A stretch of DNA of 64,000 nucleotides from Actinomadura madurae (lineage in GTDB: Bacteria; Actinomycetota; Actinomycetes; Streptosporangiales; Streptosporangiaceae). The stretch covers positions 496,001 through 560,000 of the forward strand of contig NZ_FOVH01000003.1 of NCBI RefSeq assembly GCF_900115095.1, given 5' to 3'. Shown here piece by piece: positions 7,933 through 16,219 of the stretch. Positions within the stretch are counted from its first letter, which is position 1. Each line of letters opens with the position of its first letter. Both the position numbers and the translations under genes were made by a program. The notes beneath the pieces are model-generated. The model worked only from the letters and a program-made list of their open reading frames with translations, ran no database searches and was not told where the DNA came from.

Positions 7933-9386
7933 CGGGCGGCCTCCACGGCCTCCGCGGCCGGCTCGCCGGCCGGGTCCTCGGCCTGCTCCCCGCCGAGCGC
8001 GCGGGGGCGGGGACGCGGCCGCGCCGCGGAGCGGGCGTCCCTGCTCGCCCGCCACATCAGCGCCACCGCGATCATCACCGTGTACAGCGGTACCTCCACC
8101 ATGTCGTAAGTGATCATGAAAAGCCCGCAGGCGATCAGGACGGCGCAGCCCGCCAGCGAGTACGCGCCGCGTTCCCGCCAGTGCCGCAGGAACCGGATCG
8201 CGAAGAACGCGCAGAAGACGATCGTCCCGACCACGCCGTTGGCGAACAGCAGCAGCCACAGGTGGCCCTGGGTGCCGAGCGGCGGCGACCCGCACGCCTT
8301 GCAGCCGATCTTGTCGCCGCCGGAGACCTGGCCGAGGTCGCCCTGCACGTTGCGGGTGGACCCGAACCCGACCAGCGGGGACCCGGTCAGGGCGCTGCGG
8401 GTGGTCTCCTCCGCGAGCAGCGTCCGGCGGTTGTTGCTGTGCGGGTTGTCCAGCCGGTCCTGGACGAGCCCCGGCAGCGGCGACAGCGCCACCACGATCG
8501 CGCCGGCCGCCGCCAGGCCCGCCGTCCAGGCGATGACCCGGGGCCCGCCGACCTGGAGGAGCTTGACGACGCCGAACAGCCCGATCGCGCCGAGCGCCAG
8601 CCACAGGCCCCGGTTCAGCGAGTACACGACCGGCCACAGCGACGCGACGAGGACGGCCAGCGCGAACACCCGGCGCCGCGTCGAGGCGCGCACGATCCAG
8701 GTGAGCAGGAAGTACGGGAGGAAGAACGCGTAGGCGGCGCCCCAGGTGTTCGCGTACGCGAACGGGGCCATCGGCCGGGACTGCTCGAACCCGAGGATCG
8801 ACTCGATGTCGGCGACCTTCGGGTGGACGATGTCGCGGACGAAGGAGTTGCTCGTCAACCCCTGCGGCAGCAGCATCTCCACCGGCGAGGTGAGCTGGAT
8901 CGACGGGAAGAACGACCCGATCAGGCCGCCGATCGTCGTCACGACGAACATGAACCCGAGCAGCCTGCCGACCCGTCCGGACGGCAGCTCCCGCTCGCTC
9001 ATGTTGCCGACGTAGAGCAGCACGATCGTGAACGACAGGTACCAGGCGAGCCGGTAGCCGTAGACGAGGACCCGGCTGAACCCGCCGCCGGGCTCGGCGA
9101 GGGGCGCGTCCGCCCACAGCACGAGCACGCCCAGCATGACCCACACCAGGAAGAACAGCCACGCCGCGAACCCGCTCGGCGCGACGAGCGTGCCGCGCCG
9201 CCGCCACAGCGTCATCGCCATCGGCACGCTGGCGACCAGCAGCACGACGTTGGCCAGGCCGAGCACCCACCACAGCGGGAAGCCGAGCAGCGCGAGGCCG
9301 AGCGGCCACCCCGGCCGCAACCGCCACGGCAGGAGCCGCGGCGGCGCGAGGGGTGTGCTCCCCGCGATCCCTCGCATCCCGGCCAA
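7929..9386 (-). CDS. O-antigen ligase / Wzy-like polymerase
   Basis: 485-residue polytopic membrane protein with at least ten hydrophobic segments (for example LGLALLGFPLWWVLGLANVVLL near the start and LAVLVASLWPVVYSLNRGLWLALG in the middle) and a hydrophilic loop around 310-385 with RLDNPHSNNRRTLLAEETTRSA. This matches the O-antigen ligase/polymerase family, which polymerises or transfers lipid-linked oligosaccharide outside the membrane. TTG 9386 has GGAG 7-8 nt upstream; ATG 9377 is an alternative. It is the first gene of the operon, and the 391-bp gap upstream is shared with a divergent secreted-propeller gene. Confidence 0.8.
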   Translation of the reverse strand: MAGMRGIAGSTPLAPPRLLPWRLRPGWPLGLALLGFPLWWVLGLANVVLLVASVPMAMTLWRRRGTLVAPSGFAAWLFFLVWVMLGVLVLWADAPLAEPGGGFSRVLVYGYRLAWYLSFTIVLLYVGNMSERELPSGRVGRLLGFMFVVTTIGGLIGSFFPSIQLTSPVEMLLPQGLTSNSFVRDIVHPKVADIESILGFEQSRPMAPFAYANTWGAAYAFFLPYFLLTWIVRASTRRRVFALAVLVASLWPVVYSLNRGLWLALGAIGLFGVVKLLQVGGPRVIAWTAGLAAAGAIVVALSPLPGLVQDRLDNPHSNNRRTLLAEETTRSALTGSPLVGFGSTRNVQGDLGQVSGGDKIGCKACGSPPLGTQGHLWLLLFANGVVGTIVFCAFFAIRFLRHWRERGAYSLAGCAVLIACGLFMITYDMVEVPLYTVMIAVALMWRASRDARSAARPRPRPRALGGEQAEDPAGEPAAEAVEAAR

Positions 9387-9502
9387 TCACCACTCCGTTC
9401 CCCTGGACGCACCGTCGGGTGCGCGGACCGCGCCGTCCGGGCCCCGGACGCACGCCGCATGGTGGAGGACGTCCCGCCGTCTGCCAGGGGCGACAACGGC
9501 CC

Positions 9503-9530
9503 GTGGCCGGATCCGGCCACCGGATCCGGT
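9503..9530. promoter_or_regulatory. Adjacent GGATCC-centred palindromes
   Basis: GTGGCCGGATCCGGCCAC (9503-9520) is a perfect 18-bp palindrome. It overlaps by two bases the 12-bp palindrome ACCGGATCCGGT (9519-9530). Equal cores 14-15 bp apart suggest a double operator or cruciform site between the divergent promoters. No regulator can be assigned. Confidence 0.4.
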
Positions 9531-9716
9531 CGTCCGCCGGGGCCGGGGAGGCGTCCTTCCGAGGTGCGCAGCGTACCCCGCGGGGCGCGATGGACGTGCC
9601 CGCGCATGCGCGTGAACGCCCGACGCCGGCCCGATCGCGACGCCGTCCGGTGACCGGAACCGGAAAGTTGCTGATCGCAACGGCTGGCCGCACGGCCCGC
9701 TGGCTACGATTGCGCG

Positions 9717-9749
9717 GCGCCGTCTGCCTTCGCAGGCAAGACACGGCGC
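9717..9749 (+). promoter_or_regulatory. Hairpin in the 5' leader of the propeller gene
   Basis: GCGCCGT (9717-9723) pairs with ACGGCGC (9743-9749). Inside lies TGCCT-TCGC-AGGCA, giving a compact two-tier stem 29 nt before the start codon. It resembles no riboswitch class I know; it could stabilise or attenuate the mRNA. Confidence 0.35.
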
Positions 9750-9777
9750 TTCTACTTCTACGTGCACGGAGGGGTCG

Positions 9778-12615
9778 ATGGGCAGACGCAGGTGGGGGGC
9801 TCTGGCCGCGGGGGCCGCGCTCGCACTGGGAACGCTGACGGGGAGCCTTGCCGTCACCGGTCCCGCCAGCGCGGACCAGAGGGGGTCCGAGCCCGACCAC
9901 GGCCGGATCGTCAGCGCCGATCCGGCGAACAGCACGCCGAACGTCCTGGACGGCGAGGTCAAGTCGATCATCAAGATCGGCGCGAAGATCTACGTCGGCG
10001 GCTCCTTCACCCAGGTCAGGGAGGCGGGATCGGGCAAGCCCAGCCTCACCCGCAACCGGCTGTTCGCCTTCGACGCCGCCACCGGCGCGATCGACCCGTC
10101 CTTCACGCCCAGCCTCAACAAGGGCGAGGCGAGCGCGCTGCTGCCCGCCCCCGACGGCCAGTCCATCTACGTCGGCGGCAACTTCAGCGAGATCAACGGC
10201 GTCCGGCACTTCGTCCTCGCCCGGATCAACGCCCAGACCGGCGCCCCCATCACCTCGTTCAACCCGCAGCTCGACGCCCGCGTCCGCGACCTGCGGCTGG
10301 CCGGCGGCCGGCTGTACGTCGGCGGCACCTTCGCCACCGCCGGCGGCGCCGCGCGCCCCGCCCTCGCCACCCTCGACCCGCAGACCGGCGCCCGCGACGA
10401 CTTCGCGAACCTGAACATCGCCGGCACCCAGACCGGCGACGGCGTCACCCAGATCTACAAGATGGACATCAGCCCCGACGGCTCCAAGCTCGTCGGCATC
10501 GGCAACTTCAGCTCGGTCGCGGGCAGCACCCGCCGCCAGATCGTCATGGTGGACCTGACCGGCACCGCCGCGAGTCTCGCGAACTGGGACACCACCCGCT
10601 ACGGCGACCAGTGCTCGCAGTCCTTCGACACCTACATGCGCGACGTCGAGTTCTCTCCGGACGGCCGGTACTTCGTCGTCACGACCACCGGCGCCTACGG
10701 CGGCTCGTCCAAGCTGTGCGACACCCAGGCCCGCTGGGAGAGCGCCGCGGCCGGCGGCGGCCAGCAGCCGACCTGGGTGAACTACACCGGCGGCGACACC
10801 AGCTACGCCGTCGAGATCACCGACACCGCCGTCTACGTCGGCGGGCACTTCCGCTGGGCCAACAACCCGTTCGCCGGCGACCGCCCCGGCCAGGGCGCCG
10901 TCGGCCGCGAGGGCATCGCCGCGCTCGACCCCGAGAGCGGCCTGCCGTTCCGCTGGAACCCCGGACGGGACAAGGGCGTCGGCGTCTTCGACATGCTCGC
11001 CACCGACGAGGGCCTGTGGGTCGGCAGCGACACCGACAACATCGGCGGCGAGTTCCACCAGAAGCTCGCGCTGTTCCCCCTCGCCGGCGGCACGACCGTC
11101 CCCGCGTACAACACCGGCGAGCTGCCGGGCAACGTCTACTCGGGCGGCGGCATCGGCGTCGGCGCCGCCAACTACCTCAAGCACCGCTCGTTCGACGGCA
11201 CCACCACCGGCGCCGAGGTCGCCGACGGCACCGCCGGGGTCGACTGGCGGACCGCCCGCGGCGCCTTCATGGTGAACGGCGAGCTGTTCTACGGCGCCTC
11301 GGACGGCTCGTTCAACCGGCGCTCCTTCGACGGCACCGCCCTCGGCACCCCCACCGCCATCGACACCGGCGACCAGCTCGTCAACATGAGCACCTGGCAC
11401 TCGCAGGTGCAGAACATCGCCGGCATGTTCTTCTCCAACGGCCGGATCTACTACACGCGCGGCCAGTCCGCGCTGTACTTCCGGACCTTCAACCCGGAGA
11501 GCAACGTCGTCGGCGCGCAGGAGTCCACCGCCGTCGGCAACCTGCCCGGCATGAGCTGGAGCTCCGTCGGCGGCATGTTCGTCGACGACGGCAAGCTCTA
11601 CTACGTCAACAACTCCAACGGCCGGCTGTACCGGGTCGCGTTCTCCGCGGCCGGCGTGCCCTCGGGATCCCCGACCGAGGTCAGCACCGCCGACTGGCGG
11701 GGCCGGACGGTCTTCCTCTACGCCGGGACCCCGAACCAGACCCCGAACGCCGCGTTCACCAGCAACTGCGACGCGCTCGACTGCGCCTTCAACGCGTCCG
11801 GCTCGTCCGACCCCGACGGCACGATCGCCTCGTACGAGTGGGACTTCGGCGACGGCGAGACCGGCACCGGCGCCACCCCGGAACACGCCTACGACGAGGC
11901 AGGCACCTACACGGTCAAGCTGACGGTCACCGACAACCGCGGCGGTAAGGGCACCAAATCCCAGACGGTCACGGTCGCGCCGAACCAGGTGAACATCGCC
12001 TACCGCGGCGGCGCGGGCGGCAACGCCAACGTCACGACCGCCTACGCCGACGTCCCCCCGGCCGTCCAGCCCGGCGACGGCATGATCATGGTGCTCACCT
12101 ACAACAGCGGCAGCGCGTCGATGACGACACCGCCGGCCGGCTGGACCCAGGTCGACACCCAGACCGCGGGCAGCGCCACCTCGATCCTCTGGAAGCGCGT
12201 GGCCCAGGCCGGCGACGCCGGCAGCCGCGTCAACATCCAGCTGAGCGACTACACCAAGGCCGACATCAGGCTCCTCGCCTACTCGGGCACCGACCCCACC
12301 GACCCGGTCGCCGCGGTGGCCAAGGGCGCCGACCCGGGCTCGGTGACCGAGCACACCAGCCCCAACGCGCCCGTCGCCGCCGCCGGTATGTGGGCCATCA
12401 CCTACTGGGGCGACAAGTCGTCCAGCACCACCTCCTGGACGGCACCGTCCGGCGTCGAGACCCGAGGCACGGGCATCGGCTCCGGCAGCGGCCGCATCAC
12501 CAGCCTGATCGTCGACAGCAACGGCACCGTCCCCACCGGCACCTACGGCAACAAGACGGCGACCACAGACGCAGCAAGCAGAGCCGCCATGTGGACTGTC
12601 GTTCTCCAGGGGTAG
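9778..12615 (+). CDS. Secreted beta-propeller protein with PKD domain
   Basis: 945 residues. A signal peptide (basic MGRRR, hydrophobic AAGAALALGTLTGS, cleavage near ASA-DQ) marks export. Residues about 45-430 contain repeated blades of the type IYVGGSFTQV / IYVGGNFSEI / LYVGGTFATA, the delta-60/NHL-like propeller pattern. A second repeat region runs to about 650 (LFYGASDG, IYYTRG, LYYVNNSNGRLYRV). A PKD domain lies at about 657-737 (DPDGTIASYEWDFGDG), then a Thr/Ser-rich C-terminal domain. GGAGGGG sits 5 nt before ATG 9778. It is paralogous over its first half to the gene at 14843-16114 (same DTYMR, FSPDG and LCD-ARWE motifs). It is probably an extracellular carbohydrate-binding or structural protein. 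Its last codons and stop lie inside a dispersed repeat. Confidence 0.85.
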   Translation: MGRRRWGALAAGAALALGTLTGSLAVTGPASADQRGSEPDHGRIVSADPANSTPNVLDGEVKSIIKIGAKIYVGGSFTQVREAGSGKPSLTRNRLFAFDAATGAIDPSFTPSLNKGEASALLPAPDGQSIYVGGNFSEINGVRHFVLARINAQTGAPITSFNPQLDARVRDLRLAGGRLYVGGTFATAGGAARPALATLDPQTGARDDFANLNIAGTQTGDGVTQIYKMDISPDGSKLVGIGNFSSVAGSTRRQIVMVDLTGTAASLANWDTTRYGDQCSQSFDTYMRDVEFSPDGRYFVVTTTGAYGGSSKLCDTQARWESAAAGGGQQPTWVNYTGGDTSYAVEITDTAVYVGGHFRWANNPFAGDRPGQGAVGREGIAALDPESGLPFRWNPGRDKGVGVFDMLATDEGLWVGSDTDNIGGEFHQKLALFPLAGGTTVPAYNTGELPGNVYSGGGIGVGAANYLKHRSFDGTTTGAEVADGTAGVDWRTARGAFMVNGELFYGASDGSFNRRSFDGTALGTPTAIDTGDQLVNMSTWHSQVQNIAGMFFSNGRIYYTRGQSALYFRTFNPESNVVGAQESTAVGNLPGMSWSSVGGMFVDDGKLYYVNNSNGRLYRVAFSAAGVPSGSPTEVSTADWRGRTVFLYAGTPNQTPNAAFTSNCDALDCAFNASGSSDPDGTIASYEWDFGDGETGTGATPEHAYDEAGTYTVKLTVTDNRGGKGTKSQTVTVAPNQVNIAYRGGAGGNANVTTAYADVPPAVQPGDGMIMVLTYNSGSASMTTPPAGWTQVDTQTAGSATSILWKRVAQAGDAGSRVNIQLSDYTKADIRLLAYSGTDPTDPVAAVAKGADPGSVTEHTSPNAPVAAAGMWAITYWGDKSSSTTSWTAPSGVETRGTGIGSGSGRITSLIVDSNGTVPTGTYGNKTATTDAASRAAMWTVVLQG

Positions 12616-12749
12616 CGACCCCCCTGGAACCCCCCGTTGCGGGCGGGCAACCACTTTGCGATCCGCTGGCGCGTCTCGCAAAGCGGCTCCCCGCCCGTCG
12701 GGTCGGGCGACCTCCGGGCGCTAGAGCGCCCTCCGGCCGCCCGACCCGC
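12606..12749. repeat. Dispersed triple-hairpin repeat, copy A
   Basis: About 144 bp, nearly identical to 40932-41072. It has three hairpins: a short CCAGGGG/CCCCCTGG stem, a long stem with arms CGGGCGGG / CCCGCCCG, and a GGTCGGG/CCCGACC stem enclosing GGGCGC/GCGCCC. The stop codon of the propeller gene (12613-12615) lies within the first stem. It probably also ends transcription. Confidence 0.75.
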
Positions 12750-13215
12750 AAGTCACGGCCTGAGCCCCGCGCAACAAAATTAAGCACCACTCCAAGAGCC
12801 CAACAAAAGTGCACCACCCAAGAGCGCTCTTTGCTGTGAACGATTCGAACGCTCTTGGGTTAAAGCTCAGCCGGGGTCACGGGCAGGCGCGTGGAGCGAG
12901 TGCAGCGAGCGCAGCGCGCATGCCCGTCGAGCCGGGCGACCGCAGCGACACGTCGCAAACCCGCACGGTCACGACAAGCCGCACCGTGGCGTGAGGATCG
13001 ACCGGCTCGTAACGGGGGTTCCAGGGGGTCGTCCCCCTGGGTGAGCACGGTCACGGGCAGGCGCGTGGAGCGAGTGCAGCGAGCGCAGCGCGCATGCCCG
13101 TCGAGCCGGGCGACCGCAGCGACACGTCGCAAACCCGCACGGTCACGACAAGCCGCACCGTGGCGTGAGGATCGACCGGCTCGTAACGGGGGTTCCAGGG
13201 GGTCGTCCCCCTGGG
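12616..13215. other. 600-bp convergent intergenic region filled with repeats
   Basis: No gene is visible. In order it holds most of dispersed repeat A, an AT-richer patch with a terminator-like hairpin (12816-12860), and two direct copies of a 168-bp unit. The genes on both sides point into it. Confidence 0.7.
12816..12860. terminator. Terminator-like hairpin between convergent genes
   Basis: ACCCAAGAGCG (12816-12826) and CGCTCTTGGGT (12850-12860) are perfect 11-bp arms around a 23-nt loop. The patch (about 12770-12870) is distinctly poorer in G+C than its surroundings. Upstream a shorter version, gcaccactccaagagc, forms a direct repeat with the left arm. It would act for either strand. Confidence 0.45.
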
Positions 13216-13216
13216 T
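12875..13216. repeat. 168-bp tandem direct repeat, two copies
   Basis: Copies at 12875-13042 and 13049-13216 read as identical, separated by GAGCAC (period 174 bp). Each contains an inverted pair ACGGGCA...TGCCCGT and ends with the palindromic motif AGGGGGTCGTCCCCCT found elsewhere in the window. The second copy ends on the first base of the stop codon of the minus-strand gene at 13216. Confidence 0.85.
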
Positions 13217-14790
13217 TAACAGAGCTCTTGCCAGGCCTTGCGGCTTTGGGTGTCGTTGAGGCGGTAGTCGCCGGTTTCCCAGTTGAGGTCGAAGTAGGCG
13301 ACCCAGAGGGCGCGGCGTTTGGCGAGGTAGGCGTTGGTGGCGCGGAGCCAGGAGGCGCGCTGGTCGCCGTTGTCGCCCTTGACCAGGAAGCTGCCGGTCT
13401 CGGCTATGCCGAAGGGGAGGTTCTCGGCCTTGCTGACGGCGACGACCCGGTCGTACATGGTGGCGGGGGAGTCGTAGCGCCCCTTCTTCCAGCCGAGGTT
13501 GTACACGTCCCAGCCGAGGACCTGGATGACGTCGCGACCGGGGTAGTAGTCGCGCCAGTCGCGCTTGGAGAGCGGGTCGAGGCTCCAGCCCATCAGGACG
13601 AGGGTGGCGTGCAGGCGGGGGTTGCCGGCCTTGTCGGCGAGGGAGCGGAGGCGGCGCCAGGCGGCGCGGTAGTCGGCGGCCGTGAACTCGCCGGAGGCGA
13701 TGTTGTCCTCGGGCTCGTGGTAGTAGACCCAGTAGACGTCGCGGTCGCGGGGGGCGGTCGCGAACCACTGGGTCATCGCCTTGTCGTACTTGCCGGCGAG
13801 GATGTCCTTGGGCGGGAGCTTGAAGGAGATGATGGGCGGCCGGTTCCCGGTGTCGGGGTTGCCCGGCCACGCCGGCGGGACGCCGCGGTAGAAGAGCCGG
13901 ACGGTCTCCAGGCCGCCGTACGTGCCGTCGAGGCGCGTGAGGGCCTTCTGGAACGTCTCACCCGGTTGGAGTTCGAGGGAGAGGCCGCAGAGCGTCCTGC
14001 CGCCGCCCAGGGACGTCTTCGGGGTCTTCGCGGGCCCCGGAGCGTCCCAGGTGGGTTCCGGAGCGGGCTCGGGGAGGCTCGTGGAGGAGGCGGACGGTGC
14101 CGTGGTCGGGGACGGGGCCGCCTCGCCGGGCCGGGTGCGCAGGACGAGGCGGGGGCCGTTGCCGCTTTCCCGGGAGTGCACCGAGGCCGCCGAGCGGGTG
14201 CCCTGGTTGGTGATGGCGAACGCGTAGCGGCCGGGGCCGCGCACCAGGGAGCCGACGTCGAAGGAGACCGTGTCGCCGCCGGTTGCCGCGGTGGCGACCA
14301 CGGCGCCGGCGACCGGGCGGTTGCGCCAGGAGGTGCCGTCCTCGGTCCAGGCGCCGGGGAGCGTGCGCAGCCCGACCCGCCGCGGGCGGTTCTCCGCGCG
14401 GTCGAAGGTCAGCTCGACGCGGGCCCGGGTGACCCGGGGCGTGCCGCGGGGGACGTCGAACGCGACGTAGGCCTCGGTGTGCCAGGCGGGCCACACGGAC
14501 GCGGTGATCTTGCGTGCGCCGCCGAACCCCTTGCCGGGCATCTCGCGTACCACGTAGGTGTCGGCGGAGGCCGGCACGACGGTGCTCGCACCCGCGGCGG
14601 CCGTCCGGGCGTCGCGGCTCACGGCGGCGCCGGACAGCGCGACCGCCGCGGCGGAGCCGCCTACGACGAGGAGGGTGCCCGCGGCGGTGAAGTAGAAGGA
14701 CGGGCGCGGGCCGCGCCGCCTCGCCCGGCGGGGCGGGACGGGCGAGGAGCGGCGCGCGTCGGGGCGGTGGTGCCGTTCGTGATGCCGCAC
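13216..14790 (-). CDS. Membrane-anchored DNRLRE plus GH26-like protein
   Basis: 524 residues from GTG 14790, chosen because GGAGGGGGG lies just upstream; the longer GTG 14808 would sit inside that site. A basic tail leads to a single membrane segment near 27-50 (FTAAGTLLVVGGSAAAVAL). A DNRLRE/CBM96-like module spans about 70-205 (SADTYV near its start, GPRLVLRT at its end), then a Ser/Pro linker. The C-terminal 250 residues look like a TIM-barrel glycosidase of GH26 type: YYHEPED places a likely acid/base Glu at 359, and GIAETGS a likely nucleophile Glu at 464. It probably trims or remodels the extracellular polysaccharide. The exact GH family is uncertain. Confidence 0.72.
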   Translation of the reverse strand: MRHHERHHRPDARRSSPVPPRRARRRGPRPSFYFTAAGTLLVVGGSAAAVALSGAAVSRDARTAAAGASTVVPASADTYVVREMPGKGFGGARKITASVWPAWHTEAYVAFDVPRGTPRVTRARVELTFDRAENRPRRVGLRTLPGAWTEDGTSWRNRPVAGAVVATAATGGDTVSFDVGSLVRGPGRYAFAITNQGTRSAASVHSRESGNGPRLVLRTRPGEAAPSPTTAPSASSTSLPEPAPEPTWDAPGPAKTPKTSLGGGRTLCGLSLELQPGETFQKALTRLDGTYGGLETVRLFYRGVPPAWPGNPDTGNRPPIISFKLPPKDILAGKYDKAMTQWFATAPRDRDVYWVYYHEPEDNIASGEFTAADYRAAWRRLRSLADKAGNPRLHATLVLMGWSLDPLSKRDWRDYYPGRDVIQVLGWDVYNLGWKKGRYDSPATMYDRVVAVSKAENLPFGIAETGSFLVKGDNGDQRASWLRATNAYLAKRRALWVAYFDLNWETGDYRLNDTQSRKAWQELC

Positions 14791-14842
14791 GGACCGGCCC
14801 CCCTCCACGTGATGCTCCCCGCCCTTTTATCTCACACCGGGC

Positions 14843-16114
14843 TCAGCCGGCCGGGAACATTCCCAGCCGGCCGTGGAACTCCTTGCCGAGCTGGTCGGTG
14901 TCGCTGCCGACCAGCAGGCCCTTGGGGTGGGCGACGAGGGCCTCGACGCCGTGCCCGAGGGTCCGGGTGGGGTTCCACGCGAGCGCCTTGCCGGTGGACG
15001 GGTTGAGCGCGCCGATGCCGGGACGCGACACCGCGCCGGGGCCGGCGCTGTCGCGACCACGGGGGTTGTCCAGCCAGCGCTGGTGCCCGCCGACGTAGAC
15101 GGCGGAGCCGGTCGCCGACGTGGACAGCAGCGTGTCGCCGCCCGTCCAGTTGACCCAGGTCGGCTTCTGTCCGGTTCCGGTCTGCGACGCCTCCCAGCGG
15201 GCCGCCGAGTCGCACAGCGCGGTGCGGCCGTAGCCGCCGCCGGTGGTGACGACGACGAAGTACTTGCCGTCGGGGGAGAAGTCCATGCCGCGCATGTAGG
15301 TGTCGAACGCGGCGAGGTTGCAGGCGTCGGCGTACTCCTCGGTGGCCCAGGTCGACAGCTTCGCGGTGCCCGAGCCCAGGTTGATCATCGCGATCTGGGG
15401 CCGCCGCTTACCGTCCACCTGCGTGAATGTCCCGTTGATCACCATGCGCTTGTCGGTGGGGTCGACGGCCAGCCGGTACACCTTGAGGTCGCCGGAGCGC
15501 GGCGTGCTCACCTTGAAGTCGAACCCGGCGTCGGCCGCGCCGGTGAGCGCGTTGAGCCGGGCGAGGGCGGTGCGCGCCTTGCCGCCGGCCTTGGTGAAGG
15601 TGCCGCCGATGTAGAGCCGGGTGCCGCGCCGCACCATCGTGGTGACGCGGTAGTTCACGGCGGGCTTGAAGCCGGTGTGCACCTTGTTGGTGGTGGTCTT
15701 GAGCGAGGCGACCGTGCCGGTCTTGGTGCCGTTGACGGTCTTGAACGTCCCGGCGAGGTAGACCCAGCCGCTCGTGCCGGCCTGCAGCGCGTGGACGGTG
15801 CCGTCCACCTTCGGCGTGAAGACCGTGCTGATCTTGCCGTTGCGCATGTCGTAGGCGAAGAGGTTGTGCCGCTTCAGCGTCTTCTTGCCGCTGCCGGCCT
15901 CGCGCACCTCCTCGAAGTTGCCGCCGACGACGACCAGGTTCCCCACGACGGCGATGGCGCGGACGGTGCCGTCCAGGACGTGCGGGGTGTTGTTCACCGG
16001 GTTGGCCGAGACGACCGACGGCTGGGCGGTGTCGGCCGTGGCGGTGCCCGTCGCGGCTGACACGGCGAGCGCCGCGAGAGAGGTGGCCGTGAGGCAGGCG
16101 GTGAAGGGGCGCAT
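14843..16114 (-). CDS. Secreted beta-propeller protein, short paralog
   Basis: 423 residues from ATG 16114, which has CCGGAG 9 nt upstream and gives a clean signal peptide (MRPFTACLTATSLAALAVSA, cleavage near ATA-DT); ATG 16153 would add a Ser/Pro leader. The rest is a single propeller with blades such as LVVVGGNFEEV, VYLAGTFKTV and LYIGGTFTKA. It shares with the 945-residue protein the motifs NTPHVLDGTV, VREAGSGK, FDTYMRGMDFSPDGKYF and LCDSAARWE, including both Cys positions. It lacks the second repeat region and the PKD domain. It lies beside the GH26-like gene and upstream of nothing obvious, so it may be transcribed alone. Confidence 0.82.
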   Translation of the reverse strand: MRPFTACLTATSLAALAVSAATGTATADTAQPSVVSANPVNNTPHVLDGTVRAIAVVGNLVVVGGNFEEVREAGSGKKTLKRHNLFAYDMRNGKISTVFTPKVDGTVHALQAGTSGWVYLAGTFKTVNGTKTGTVASLKTTTNKVHTGFKPAVNYRVTTMVRRGTRLYIGGTFTKAGGKARTALARLNALTGAADAGFDFKVSTPRSGDLKVYRLAVDPTDKRMVINGTFTQVDGKRRPQIAMINLGSGTAKLSTWATEEYADACNLAAFDTYMRGMDFSPDGKYFVVVTTGGGYGRTALCDSAARWEASQTGTGQKPTWVNWTGGDTLLSTSATGSAVYVGGHQRWLDNPRGRDSAGPGAVSRPGIGALNPSTGKALAWNPTRTLGHGVEALVAHPKGLLVGSDTDQLGKEFHGRLGMFPAG

Positions 16115-16219
16115 GAAGGTGCTCCGGAAAGCGGCCGGGGATGGTGATGGCATTGTCCTACCACATGGCCAGAAGCCGGGCGGGAGTTCCGGGGAAGCGC
16201 AATCCGAATGAGACGGCGG

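Larger units (their letters stand above)
9387..9777. other. Divergent intergenic region upstream of polysaccharide operon
   Basis: 391 bp without a credible gene. It must hold the promoters for the leftward operon and the rightward propeller gene. It contains two abutting GGATCC-centred palindromes (9503-9530), a -10-like TACGAT at 9705-9710 without a matching -35, and a hairpin leader (9717-9749) before the propeller start. Confidence 0.6.

Noticed and set aside
9661..9777. Known riboswitch (for example ydaO-type) before the secreted propeller gene
   Set aside because: The leader is short and only a simple two-tier hairpin is seen; the conserved sequences of that class are absent.
6718..12681. 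A 1987-codon open minus-strand frame
   Set aside because: Only the last 404 codons (from ATG 7932) encode a recognisable protein. The rest is an open antisense frame across the secreted propeller gene and other genes, caused by high GC at third positions.
12875..13216. Possible small genes in the tandem repeat
   Set aside because: The frames across it are repeated along with the DNA unit, have Arg-rich low-complexity products and lack starts with ribosome-binding sites.
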